DNA of 56,976 nt from Myxococcales bacterium (GTDB lineage: Bacteria; Myxococcota_A; Polyangia; Polyangiales; Polyangiaceae), in assembly GCA_947473045.1 (NCBI GenBank), contig CANJCO010000031.1, positions 1 through 56,976 of the forward strand, read 5' to 3'. The notes beneath the pieces were generated by a model. It was given only the letters and a program-made list of their open reading frames with translations. It was not told the origin of the DNA and searched no databases. Positions 41,678 to 50,222 of this stretch are shown here, piece after piece (position 1 is the first letter of the stretch; every line of letters begins with the position of its first letter). The position numbers and the translations under genes were made by a program.

Positions 41678-42700
41678 TCACTTTTTGTTCGCGACGAGGA
41701 GGTCGATCGATCCGAACGAGCCTATCCCCGCGTCGGGCGCCGGCCCGAGCTGCGAATAGTACAGCCGTGAGCAGTCAGCCGAGGGCGTCGCAAAGAGGCG
41801 TGGCCCGAGGTCGACGAACGACGAAAACGGGGCGGCCGCCGTCACGCGATGGGCGGCGCGCTCCATGCCCGCGCCCTCGTCGAGAAAGAAGAGGGTGAGC
41901 CCGTCGGCCGAGATGCCTGTGGGCCGCTTGCGAAGGCCGTCCCCGCCCTGCGACAGCTCCGCCTCTGAACGTGGTTTGCCGGTCGGCCATGGGTCGGTCG
42001 TGGCCGTTCGGGTCGAAACGAAGAGGGTGCTCGCGCCGCCGCCGTCGGCCGCCTGGGCCGCGTAGAGCGAGTAGTAGAGCGCGAGACCGTCGCCGGAAAA
42101 CACGAGATCGCTCAGCAGGGCCGAGGCCGGCGCTGCAGACGCCTGCGCCGTGATAGCAGTGAAATCTTTGGCGTCGCCGAGCGCGAACGCGTCGCCACGG
42201 GCCGCGCGCGCAAACACCACGATCGACCTGCCGCCCGCGCCGATGGTCGCCAGCTGCCGGCCATCGTGCGACAGGGCGACGCGATCGAGCGGGCTGACCG
42301 CCAGCCCCGCGACCTTCTGGGGCGCGCCAAACGGATCGCCCGGTTTGGCGCGGTCGGCGTAGTAGGCCTCAGCGTTCTTCGCGACCGTCCACGACACCGA
42401 CAGCTCGTCGGACGTCATCGAGCCGATGAGCTCGTCGTCGTCGCCGGAGAGTGTGCCTGCGGGCCCCTGCACGGGAGTGGGAGGGTCCCAGGACGCGTCG
42501 CGATCGCAGAGCGGTTTGGGAGGCGCTGCGTCCGGCTCAATCGCCGCATCGACCGCGAGCGCGGCGTCGCCGGCGTCGCCAGCGAGGAGCGTGCTCTTCG
42601 GCGGCGCGGCGGGATCGGAGCACGCTGCCGCCAGCGCGACGAGCGCTGCTGCTGAGGTAGTAGCGAAGGCGAACGAGCAGCGGCGATTAGAGGTTGTCAC
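41678..42700 (-). CDS. PD40-type beta-propeller lipoprotein
   Basis: The 340-residue lipoprotein (LVALAAACSDP) has repeated WD40-like (PD40) strands, e.g. VALSHDGRQLATIGAGG, LVFSGDGLALYYSLYA and TGISADGLTLFFLDEG. It is probably a six-bladed propeller of the TolB type, binding other envelope proteins. It overlaps the end of the upstream IgGFc-domain gene by 14 bases, so the two are cotranscribed. Confidence 0.8.
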   Translation of the reverse strand: MTTSNRRCSFAFATTSAAALVALAAACSDPAAPPKSTLLAGDAGDAALAVDAAIEPDAAPPKPLCDRDASWDPPTPVQGPAGTLSGDDDELIGSMTSDELSVSWTVAKNAEAYYADRAKPGDPFGAPQKVAGLAVSPLDRVALSHDGRQLATIGAGGRSIVVFARAARGDAFALGDAKDFTAITAQASAAPASALLSDLVFSGDGLALYYSLYAAQAADGGGASTLFVSTRTATTDPWPTGKPRSEAELSQGGDGLRKRPTGISADGLTLFFLDEGAGMERAAHRVTAAAPFSSFVDLGPRLFATPSADCSRLYYSQLGPAPDAGIGSFGSIDLLVANKK

Positions 42701-45188
42701 GGCAGTCGTAGAGTTGGCGCCATGCAGTGATGGTCGGCGTTGATTTCATGTCGGACGAGGGAGACAGCTTCATCGTAATGCGAACATAGTCGTGGTTGTC
42801 CTGCCCCTTCGGGAAGATGCTCTCGAGATCGCCTGCCCCCGTCCAGGCTGGGTTGGACGGGCCGGCGATGGCGCCATTGACAGCGTAGGGTGTGGCGGCT
42901 CCGAGGGCGGCCTGCGTGTCGGCGGTCTGCGCCGAGAAGTTGATCGAGGAGTCGCTCGGGGTGACCGAGCCGAAGTCGAACCAGCGCCAGAACGGGTACT
43001 TCCCCACGGGACATACGGCCTGGTAGTCGCGGATGAAGTACGCCGGCGCCTGAAAAGGCGGGGGCGCCGAGATGGTGTTGATGTTGGCGAGGTTTCCGCC
43101 GGCCGGGTACGCGTACGAGGAGCAGTAATCGAGGCCCCAGACCATGACACCGAACGGCGCGAGGCTGGTCGCGCTGTGGGGGCCGTTGTCGCAGGCGCCG
43201 ACCTTCGAGCCTCCCAGTTTTACGTCGACGTTGGTGATCTGGTAGTTGCCGGCGGCGTCGACGTTGGTCCAGCCGCCGAGCGTGCCGTAGCAGTCGAGCG
43301 TCACGTCTTTGAAGACGCCGCCCGTCTTGACCCTCGTGAACACCAGGTTCGTGGTGGGGTAGGTCGGATCGGTGAAAAACACGTAGCTCGTGAGAAACTG
43401 CGCGGGCGGCATGATGTTTACGTACTCTTCATCGCCCAGGTTGCAGGACGCCCCGCCGAAGCATCCGCCGCGGCTCGTGCCGTAAATCAGGCAGCCCGAC
43501 ATGATCTGACCCATGTAGAACGCATGGGAACTGTCCTGGGCCGTGGCGACGAACGCGAGCGAAGTCTGGAAGTCGATGACCTGACCCTTCGCGATCGTGG
43601 TGGGTGCGCCGGCCACGGGCGGATCGTAGGTGAGCGTCGTTCCGTTCGCCGCGCCGACGAGTCGGTACGGAATCGACTCCGGCGTGCCGTTTGCGTACCG
43701 CGTGCGGTAGGGGGGCGCCACATAGGTCGAGCCGAAGGCTGCGATGGGCGGCATTTGCTGGTGCGCCGAGTCACACCCGCCGCCGCTCGAAGTCGCGCTG
43801 TTGTAGCAGTTGTAACCCTGCCCCCCGAAAAACGCGATGGGCTGGTTGGCCGTGATGACCGTTCCGCTCATCTCGTTCGATTCCTCCCACTGAATGTATT
43901 CGTTGGCCTGCAGGGTGTAGGTGGTGGTCGCGTTCGCGGGCGCAGCGGCCACGTTCGAGCCGGCGGGCAGCGCCACGTTCGGGACGACGGTCACCGTCGT
44001 GTTGTTGTTCGCGGCGACGACCTGGCCCCACTGCGGGGCCTGCGTGCCGCGCTTTGGCACGATGCCGTAGTAACTCGACCCCCACGCCGTCGTCGGAAAG
44101 ATGAGCGATGCGCTCGGCAGGTAGGACTTCGCGCCGCCGTAGGGCAAAATGTCGTAGACGGAGATGGGATAGTCTGCGGTGATCTTCCATGCCGTGCCGC
44201 GCGCAGTGATCGCGCCCGAGCCCGCGCCGATGACCGACGCGCCATAGGATGTGTTGATCGCGGGCGTGATGGGGCACGTGAGCGGCGTTCCGTTCATCGA
44301 CGCCGGATCTTGCGACAAAAAGAGCACGGCGACCTGACCTGAGGGGAGGCCCCCGGCGGGCACTGCGGGCCAGGAGGCTTCGGGCACCCCCAACTGGGCG
44401 ACGCGCGCGAAGTTGTTCAGGTTGTACGAAATGCCGCCGCGCGTGACGGTGAGCTGCACTGGCTGCGGCCAGTTGTTGGCGACGAACGCCGCGTGGCAGG
44501 GTGACTTGATGTACGCATAAAACGACGGGGTGGGCAGCGAGAAATCACAGCCGACCGACCCGTGGCTCGAGGCCGCTGCGAGGCAGGCCGCGATGCACGC
44601 GCCGTTCTGGCAAGCTTGCGTGTTGGGGCAGGTCTGAATGACGAGTCCGTTGCCGTTGATGACGTTGTGCAAATCGGCGCTGCAGCCCAGCACCGTGAAG
44701 CCGCCCTCGACGGAGCTGCCGTCGGCGGGAGAGATGCTGATGCCGCCGTCGGTGATCGCGACGCCGCCGTCGCTCGAGACCCCGTTCGGGCTGTCGGTGA
44801 TCGTCATGCAGTCGGGGTTGCACGGATCGTCGATGCACGGCGAGCCGTTGCCGAGGCCCATCGGACGGAGGCCGTCGATGCTTGCGCTCTGCATGCTTTG
44901 CTCGGCGATGTGCTCCTGCACGCATGCTCCCCAGCCCGCGGCGGTGCACGATCGCTTTCCGACCGAGCAAGTGACGGTGTCGTCGGTCTTCGACAACGTC
45001 TCGCCGCACGCGATGGACTCACCGATTTGCGGGCAGGGGCACCCGGCGCGCTGGGTCGCGCACAGCGCTGCGGCCGCCTCGCTTTCGGGGTCTGCGCCGC
45101 TGCACGCCGACGACAGCGCTGCGAAGGCCGCGCCGGTGGCGATGAGTAGCGGCAGTGCGCGAAGCAAACGAAAAAACGCAGCGTTCAT
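42687..45188 (-). CDS. IgGFc-binding-domain protein (paralogue 2)
   Basis: The 833-residue lipoprotein-like product (lipobox AALSSACSGAD) starts at the ATG at 45188. A Cys-rich N-terminal segment (CPCPQIGESIACGE, TCSVGKRSCTAAGWGACVQE) precedes the same domain as in the gene at 39824: FAAFVANN-type strands, PISVYDILPYGGAKSYLPSASLIFPTTAWGSSYYG and YVFFTDPTYPTTNLVFTR. About 120 extra C-terminal residues (YFIRDYQAVCPVGKYPFWRWFDFG onward) are not in the other copy. No signal beyond the N-terminus is seen. Its upstream region (45189-45378) is about 190 bases. Confidence 0.85.
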   Translation of the reverse strand: MNAAFFRLLRALPLLIATGAAFAALSSACSGADPESEAAAALCATQRAGCPCPQIGESIACGETLSKTDDTVTCSVGKRSCTAAGWGACVQEHIAEQSMQSASIDGLRPMGLGNGSPCIDDPCNPDCMTITDSPNGVSSDGGVAITDGGISISPADGSSVEGGFTVLGCSADLHNVINGNGLVIQTCPNTQACQNGACIAACLAAASSHGSVGCDFSLPTPSFYAYIKSPCHAAFVANNWPQPVQLTVTRGGISYNLNNFARVAQLGVPEASWPAVPAGGLPSGQVAVLFLSQDPASMNGTPLTCPITPAINTSYGASVIGAGSGAITARGTAWKITADYPISVYDILPYGGAKSYLPSASLIFPTTAWGSSYYGIVPKRGTQAPQWGQVVAANNNTTVTVVPNVALPAGSNVAAAPANATTTYTLQANEYIQWEESNEMSGTVITANQPIAFFGGQGYNCYNSATSSGGGCDSAHQQMPPIAAFGSTYVAPPYRTRYANGTPESIPYRLVGAANGTTLTYDPPVAGAPTTIAKGQVIDFQTSLAFVATAQDSSHAFYMGQIMSGCLIYGTSRGGCFGGASCNLGDEEYVNIMPPAQFLTSYVFFTDPTYPTTNLVFTRVKTGGVFKDVTLDCYGTLGGWTNVDAAGNYQITNVDVKLGGSKVGACDNGPHSATSLAPFGVMVWGLDYCSSYAYPAGGNLANINTISAPPPFQAPAYFIRDYQAVCPVGKYPFWRWFDFGSVTPSDSSINFSAQTADTQAALGAATPYAVNGAIAGPSNPAWTGAGDLESIFPKGQDNHDYVRITMKLSPSSDMKSTPTITAWRQLYDCRDNL

Positions 45189-45378
45189 GGTTTCTATTTC
45201 CCCAGCGCGGCCCGAGCGCGCAGCTCGGCCGGCGCCCATGAAAGGAGCAGATTTCGTGCCCGACTGGACGCTAACAAATAGCTGGGGTATGTTGAAGGTT
45301 TTTGCGCTTTGCTCCGCGGCCGGACGCGAGCCTCGGCCGCAAAAAGGTCAAGGCGCGTGCAAACAGTAGCGACTGTCG

Positions 45379-46833
45379 TTACAGCGAGCCGCGAAAGGCG
45401 AGGCCCCAGATCGGCGTGGCGCCGCCGGGCACTGCGCTCGCTCCGATCGGGCCGATGACCGGTTCACCGAGGGCCCGGCTCTGCGCTTTCGACGGCACCG
45501 CCAGGTTGCGCGTGAGCAGGGCGGCCGTCAGCCCCCCGGCGCTGGCGCCCACGAGCGTGGCGCCGAGGAACATGCGGGCCTGCGCGGGGCTCGGGTCTCC
45601 GAAGATGAGCGGGCTGCTCGCCGCCGCCGCGGCCAACGCGCCAAGCGCAGCGCCGAGGTCGAGCAAAAGCACGCGCGAAGGCGTCACGCGCCACTGGGTC
45701 GCCAGCACCGACATCGCGGCCACCCCCGCGGCCGCTCCGATGCCCTGTGCGAGCGGAGGCGGGCGGTCGAACGACCCTTTCGCCATGAGCTCGACAAGGC
45801 TTCCGAGCCCCACACCGAGCGCGCCGCCCGAGTGGGCGAGCAGGGCGCCGCCTTCATCGATATGGCCTCGCGACAGCGCCAGCGCCGACAGCGCGCCGCC
45901 GCCCAGTCCCCCGGCCGCGCCCCACAGGTAGCGGGTGTTGAGCGGCTGCACGTCGGTGCCGCTGGCGATGAAAAAACCCGCGGCAGCGGACCACCACGTG
46001 CCCGCGGTGAGGTACCACGCGTCGCCGCTGTGGACGTCCCACTCCTCGGCGGCGAGGAGCGACGCGCCGAGCCCTGTGCCCATGCCCAGCGTCAGCAAGG
46101 GCAGCAGCACCCGCGGGTCTTCCGCGTTGGCGTCACTGCTGACGGACGCGCGCTGCAGGCCGAAGGCCAGAAAGGCGCCAACCAGCGCCCCGTTGGCGGC
46201 CAGCACGGCGCGCCCTTCGGAGCGCGGAGCCGGCGCGGAGCTGAGCTGCGCGAGCTGTCCGGCCCGCTCGCGTTCGCGATCGTCTTTTGCCGCCTCGGCG
46301 GAGGGGGCGAGCGCGAGCGCATCGCGCAGCATGATCAGCCCGCGAACGGCGACGTCGGCGCCGCGCACCGTCGCGACGCGTACGCGGAGATCGGAGGCGC
46401 CGGGCGCAGCGATCACGAGGCGAATGAGGAAGGTGTCACCTCCCATGGCTTCGATTCTGGGACTCACCACCCAACTACCGCGGCCGCCTGCCTTGCGTTC
46501 CGCGGCCTTGTCGAGCACATCGGTGTCGCGCGTGGCCGCTGGCGGCTTTTCTCCGAGCGCCAGCGCAAAGCCGAGGTCCTGTGTGGCTTCGCGAAGCGTG
46601 GCGTCGAGCTCCTGGGCCCGCAGGGCGACCGCTCCGTCGGGATCGCCGGGCCGGTGCAGGGCGGCACCCGGGGCGTCGCCTGCAGGCGTCAGCGTCGGCC
46701 AGAGCGCGAGCGTGTCCTTCGCCGCCTCGCGCGGGTCTGCTTCCGCGACGACCTCGGGCTGGCTGGCGCGGGCCACGCCGCCTGCCGCGACGATCGCCAC
46801 GCACAGCGCCGCCGCGACGTGAGCGCGCACCAT
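45379..46833 (-). CDS. hypothetical membrane-associated protein with signal peptide
   Basis: The 484-residue product has an N-terminal signal (VAAALCVAIVAAGGVARAS), a periplasmic domain to about 200 and then a run of roughly eight to ten Gly/Ala/Leu-rich hydrophobic segments (e.g. LLPLLTLGMGTGLGASLLAAEEW, GYLWGAAGGLGGGALSALAL-like). These could be membrane helices or a Gly-rich barrel. No family is recognised. It lies 18 bases after the upstream outer-membrane gene, so they are probably one operon. Confidence 0.65.
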   Translation of the reverse strand: MVRAHVAAALCVAIVAAGGVARASQPEVVAEADPREAAKDTLALWPTLTPAGDAPGAALHRPGDPDGAVALRAQELDATLREATQDLGFALALGEKPPAATRDTDVLDKAAERKAGGRGSWVVSPRIEAMGGDTFLIRLVIAAPGASDLRVRVATVRGADVAVRGLIMLRDALALAPSAEAAKDDRERERAGQLAQLSSAPAPRSEGRAVLAANGALVGAFLAFGLQRASVSSDANAEDPRVLLPLLTLGMGTGLGASLLAAEEWDVHSGDAWYLTAGTWWSAAAGFFIASGTDVQPLNTRYLWGAAGGLGGGALSALALSRGHIDEGGALLAHSGGALGVGLGSLVELMAKGSFDRPPPLAQGIGAAAGVAAMSVLATQWRVTPSRVLLLDLGAALGALAAAAASSPLIFGDPSPAQARMFLGATLVGASAGGLTAALLTRNLAVPSKAQSRALGEPVIGPIGASAVPGGATPIWGLAFRGSL

Positions 46834-46851
46834 CCAGCTACTTTCGCGAGA

Positions 46852-48330
46852 TCAAAACATCACCGACCCTTGAACCCACAGGCTCGTAATCGATGTGTTG
46901 TCGACGCTGAAGCGGTGGCCCGGCGTGTCGAGGGCGTCGCGGTGGTTGGGGTTGGGCACCCCGGTCACGCTCTGCCCGAACGTTGGATCGCCTACGCGGC
47001 AGGGGCCGGAAGTGGCGAGTTGCTTGCTCACGTCGGGGTTGCAGGCGTCCGCGGCCGTGACGATGTGTGACTGATTGAAGCGGTAGCTGGCGCCGAGCTG
47101 AAATTTCACGTACTCGCCGGCTTGCCACGTCACCGACGCCTGCGCCGCGAACGCTCCGAACGCCTGCTGGTCGGTGATACCGCGGAAGTACACCGGAGGC
47201 GACGAGGGGTCGGTCACGCTCTTGGTCGCGTCGGCTGCGGACGCCGTATACCCGCCAGGGTTGGGGTTGCGGAGCGAGCCGGCCTGCGAGCTGCCGAGCG
47301 CGTCGAACAGCTCGGAGTATTCGCGCCCCGGAGAGTTGTAGATGCCCGTCGCGCGGAAATCGGCGACGAAACGCTGGAACTGCTCGCGTCGCTCCCACGG
47401 AATGACTTCGAGGCCAAGCGTGTACGAGCCGATCAGCGGCGGGTGGTTCACCAGCGAACCTGTGAGCCCGTTGGTGGCGCCGAAGTCGCTCGTGTTGTTC
47501 GCGCTGAACTCTGCGAGCACATCGAAGCCGGTATAGGGTTCGACGTAACCGACGCGGCGCGAGACGACCATCTTGCCGTTGATGGCGTGCAGCGCGCGGC
47601 TGATGCCGGGATCGCGGTCGGCGCCCCCGGGGTTGACGGGGTCGGGGCAGGTGCGCGAGGAGCCGTCGGCGGCTCCCGTCTTGACGCCCGCCGCGTTGCA
47701 AGCGTGCATCGGGGCCCCAACGGCGAAGCGGCCTTCGACGCCGACCACCCAAGTGGGCTTGCTCGAATCGCGCTGCTGGTTGAGGATCGCCCAGTTGACG
47801 CCCAGGGCGAAGTAGTCGACACCACTTCGCGTCGGACTCTTGAACGGCACCGTGAACAGCTGCTGGCCGCTCGGATCCTGCAAGCGCTGGGGATTCTTGG
47901 ACGCGCCTCCCAGATCGTCGATCTGCCGCGCGTCGCTCAGCACGAGCGGCAGGCGGGCCGTGATCGCGAAATCGCGAAAGAGGCCGATATCGAGCCCAAG
48001 ATTGAGAATGCTCTGGCTCTGCGAGAACGTGCCGACGTTCTCGGTCGCCGGCACAAAGCCGCCGGTCGCCAGGCCTGGCTGGTTGAGCGAGGTCTCTCGG
48101 TGAATGTCGGCGCGCTTCCAGATTTGCTGAAAGCCCGCGGTGAGGTGCAGATCGAAGGCATCGTCGCGATCGAAGGCGTCGACGACGCTGGTAATTTCGG
48201 CCGTTTCGCTCATCAGGCGGGGCTCGCTCGCGGCGACAGGCTCGTCGGCGCGAGCGCGTCCGGAGTGCGTCAGCAGCGCGGGGAGCGCCACGAGACCAGC
48301 CAGCCAGCTACGCGGAAATCGCGGAATCAT
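46852..48330 (-). CDS. predicted outer-membrane beta-barrel protein
   Basis: The 492-residue product has a signal peptide (LAGLVALPALLTHSGRARA) and many amphipathic strands (ILNLGLDIGLFRDFAITARLPLVLS, GVDYFALGVNWAIL, YVKFQLGASYRFNQSHIV), ending in SLWVQGSVMF with a terminal Phe. That is the standard barrel-assembly signal. It should sit in the outer membrane as a transporter or porin. Substrate unknown. Confidence 0.78.
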   Translation of the reverse strand: MIPRFPRSWLAGLVALPALLTHSGRARADEPVAASEPRLMSETAEITSVVDAFDRDDAFDLHLTAGFQQIWKRADIHRETSLNQPGLATGGFVPATENVGTFSQSQSILNLGLDIGLFRDFAITARLPLVLSDARQIDDLGGASKNPQRLQDPSGQQLFTVPFKSPTRSGVDYFALGVNWAILNQQRDSSKPTWVVGVEGRFAVGAPMHACNAAGVKTGAADGSSRTCPDPVNPGGADRDPGISRALHAINGKMVVSRRVGYVEPYTGFDVLAEFSANNTSDFGATNGLTGSLVNHPPLIGSYTLGLEVIPWERREQFQRFVADFRATGIYNSPGREYSELFDALGSSQAGSLRNPNPGGYTASAADATKSVTDPSSPPVYFRGITDQQAFGAFAAQASVTWQAGEYVKFQLGASYRFNQSHIVTAADACNPDVSKQLATSGPCRVGDPTFGQSVTGVPNPNHRDALDTPGHRFSVDNTSITSLWVQGSVMF

Positions 48331-48435
48331 GCGACGCAGGACGCTAACGGGGGGGCCTTTCGCGTGTCAACAGCAGCGGCTTGAAACTTGTGGCCGGCGA
48401 GACGCGCGCGGCCAGACGTTGATCGCGTTTCGTGC

Positions 48436-48582
48436 ATGATGCAAGTGATCCGGACGCGCTCGCTCACTGGTCTGGCAGCGGTCCTCGCGCTGGCTCTTGC
48501 TCCGTCGAAGCTTGCGCGCGCGGAGTGCAGTGCCGCGTTGCCGCCGCTGCCTGCGCCGGTCGCTACGAGCGCCGAGGCATAG
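48436..48582 (+). pseudogene. small secreted-protein ORF, possibly cut by an in-frame TAG
   Basis: The 48-residue ORF starts with a good signal-peptide-like sequence (SLTGLAAVLALALAPSKLARAECSAALP) and stops at TAG. In the same frame the next 26 codons continue the same Pro/Ala/Ser composition (PVAAPAASPAALPPAAAASP) to a TGA at 48661. One base change (CAG to TAG) would explain the break. It may be a nonsense-mutated gene, a real short protein or chance. It is the only plus-strand ORF kept in this region. Confidence 0.4.
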
Positions 48583-48653
48583 CCGGTCGCGGCGCCTGCA
48601 GCGTCGCCCGCAGCCTTGCCGCCTGCCGCCGCTGCTTCGCCGCGCTCGGCCGG

Positions 48654-50174
48654 TCAGCTCTGACGGCGACGCCGCCGCAGTGCCGCGAGCGCGGCCACGG
48701 CGCCCGCGGCCCATGCGCCCGACCCTGCGCGCGTGCCCGGCGTCGCGCTGCAGGTGCAGCCCTCGTCGGATGTCGCGGGCGGCGCGCTCGGGCCCGCATC
48801 ATGCGCCGCGCCAGCCTCGGTCGAGGCGTCGGATGCGCCTCCGTCGGCTACGCCCGCGTCGGGAGGCTTCGGCAGCTGGTGGCACACGTCGTCCTGACCG
48901 TTGGGCATCGACTCGCATCCGCCTGGCCCGTCGCAGCTCTCGAGCTCGACGGTGCCGCCCTGGCAGCGGAACGCCCGCACCTTGTCGCTGCTGCAGTTCC
49001 ACAGACTCCATATGTCGTTGCACTTGCAGGTGCCGCCGAACCTCGGCATGTAAGTGCACCACTCAAAGTCGCCCGGATCGACGTGGTTGGCCGCGCCGCC
49101 GTAGCTGTTACCGCCCTCGCACACGGACGGAGCTTTGTCGCAGGGGGCGGAGCTCGACGCGATCACCGTTCCGTCGGGAATTTGATCGTGCCCAATAACG
49201 TGCGCGCGGTCGCGGGCGACTTTGTATTTCGTTGCGAGGTAGTCGACCAGCTTTGCGCTCGAAGCGTAGAGCGCTTCTGGGTAGGTCTTGTTGTAATATC
49301 CCACGTGCTCGATGCCGACCGAGCGCTGGTTGTAATAGTAGTTTCCGGCGTGCCACGCCGTGTACGATTCGGGCACGAACTGGCCGACGTGGCCGTTGGT
49401 GTCGACGATGTACTGCACGCTCTTTCCCGGGTCGTTTTGCAGCGTCGCGACGCTGCCCGACCAGCCGCCTTCGGTGTCGTGAATCACGACGAAGCCAACC
49501 GCGTTGCCTCCGCGCGTCGTGTCGCACTTGCCAGTGCAGCTCGTCGGAAACCATTCGGCGCCGGGATATTCCGCGCCGCCTTCGGTGCGCAGGCTCGTGT
49601 CGATGGTGAGGGTGAGGCTGGGCGGAAGGTCGTGCGGCGAGAGCGCCACGAGCTCGCCGTCGCGCGCCTCGAACGTGCCGCCGCGCGCGAGCAGCGCGAA
49701 CACTTTGTGTGCATACTGCACGCGATGGGGCTCGTCGGCGAAGCCGCCCCACGCTTCGAGTGCGGCCTCCCAGCTCGTCAGGTCGGCGGCGCGCGCGCCG
49801 AAGTTCGCGCCCACTTCGGCGAGCGCGAGGCCAGAGGCGCCCAGGGCCAGACCGGCGTCTTGTCGAAGCTCGAGCTCGCTGTGGCCCGAGAGCCTCGCGG
49901 CGAGCGCGAGGGTGTTCAGCTTGCCGCGTCGAAGCTGAAGCGGCCCGGCGATCGGAATGGCGGCGTCGGGCTCTACTTCGCGCCGCGCCGGGATGCTGAG
50001 GCCGTCTTCGACCTGCGCAATCGCGACCATGAGATCACGCGGCACGCCCGCGGCTGCTGCGGCGCTGTCGAACGCGAGCCCGAGCGCGCCTGGGTTGTCG
50101 CGGGGCGCGGGCTCGGAAGAGCAGGCGAGGGCTGCGATCGGGACGGACCATGCGAGCGGGAAAGCGAGGCGCAC
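48654..50174 (-). CDS. N-acetylmuramoyl-L-alanine amidase (Amidase_2/PGRP) with lipobox and MYXO-CTERM-like tail
   Basis: The 506-residue product has a lipobox (IAALACSSE, Cys18), a helical region, and an amidase_2 domain: VVIHDTEGGWSGSVATLQNDPGKSVQYIVDTNGHVGQFV, the conserved block SVGIEHVGYYN and GHDQIPDGT, which supply zinc ligands His and Asp/His. It cleaves the peptide stem from peptidoglycan glycan. A Cys-rich segment and an Ala/Asp/Gly linker follow. The C-terminus (CTCS, then a hydrophobic helix, then RRRRRQS) is MYXO-CTERM-like, so the protein carries two anchoring signals. Confidence 0.88.
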   Translation of the reverse strand: MRLAFPLAWSVPIAALACSSEPAPRDNPGALGLAFDSAAAAAGVPRDLMVAIAQVEDGLSIPARREVEPDAAIPIAGPLQLRRGKLNTLALAARLSGHSELELRQDAGLALGASGLALAEVGANFGARAADLTSWEAALEAWGGFADEPHRVQYAHKVFALLARGGTFEARDGELVALSPHDLPPSLTLTIDTSLRTEGGAEYPGAEWFPTSCTGKCDTTRGGNAVGFVVIHDTEGGWSGSVATLQNDPGKSVQYIVDTNGHVGQFVPESYTAWHAGNYYYNQRSVGIEHVGYYNKTYPEALYASSAKLVDYLATKYKVARDRAHVIGHDQIPDGTVIASSSAPCDKAPSVCEGGNSYGGAANHVDPGDFEWCTYMPRFGGTCKCNDIWSLWNCSSDKVRAFRCQGGTVELESCDGPGGCESMPNGQDDVCHQLPKPPDAGVADGGASDASTEAGAAHDAGPSAPPATSDEGCTCSATPGTRAGSGAWAAGAVAALAALRRRRRQS

Positions 50175-50222
50175 GTTGCCGAGGGTAACACTGTCGCAGG
50201 CGCGGGTGGAGGCCCGCCAGGC

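Noticed and set aside
45320-45360. GC-rich hairpin with adjacent A-run between the genes at 45188 and 45379
   Set aside because: GCGGCCG/CGGCCGC is followed by A bases on the plus strand and lacks a T-run after the stem on either strand, so it is not an intrinsic terminator by the usual rule.
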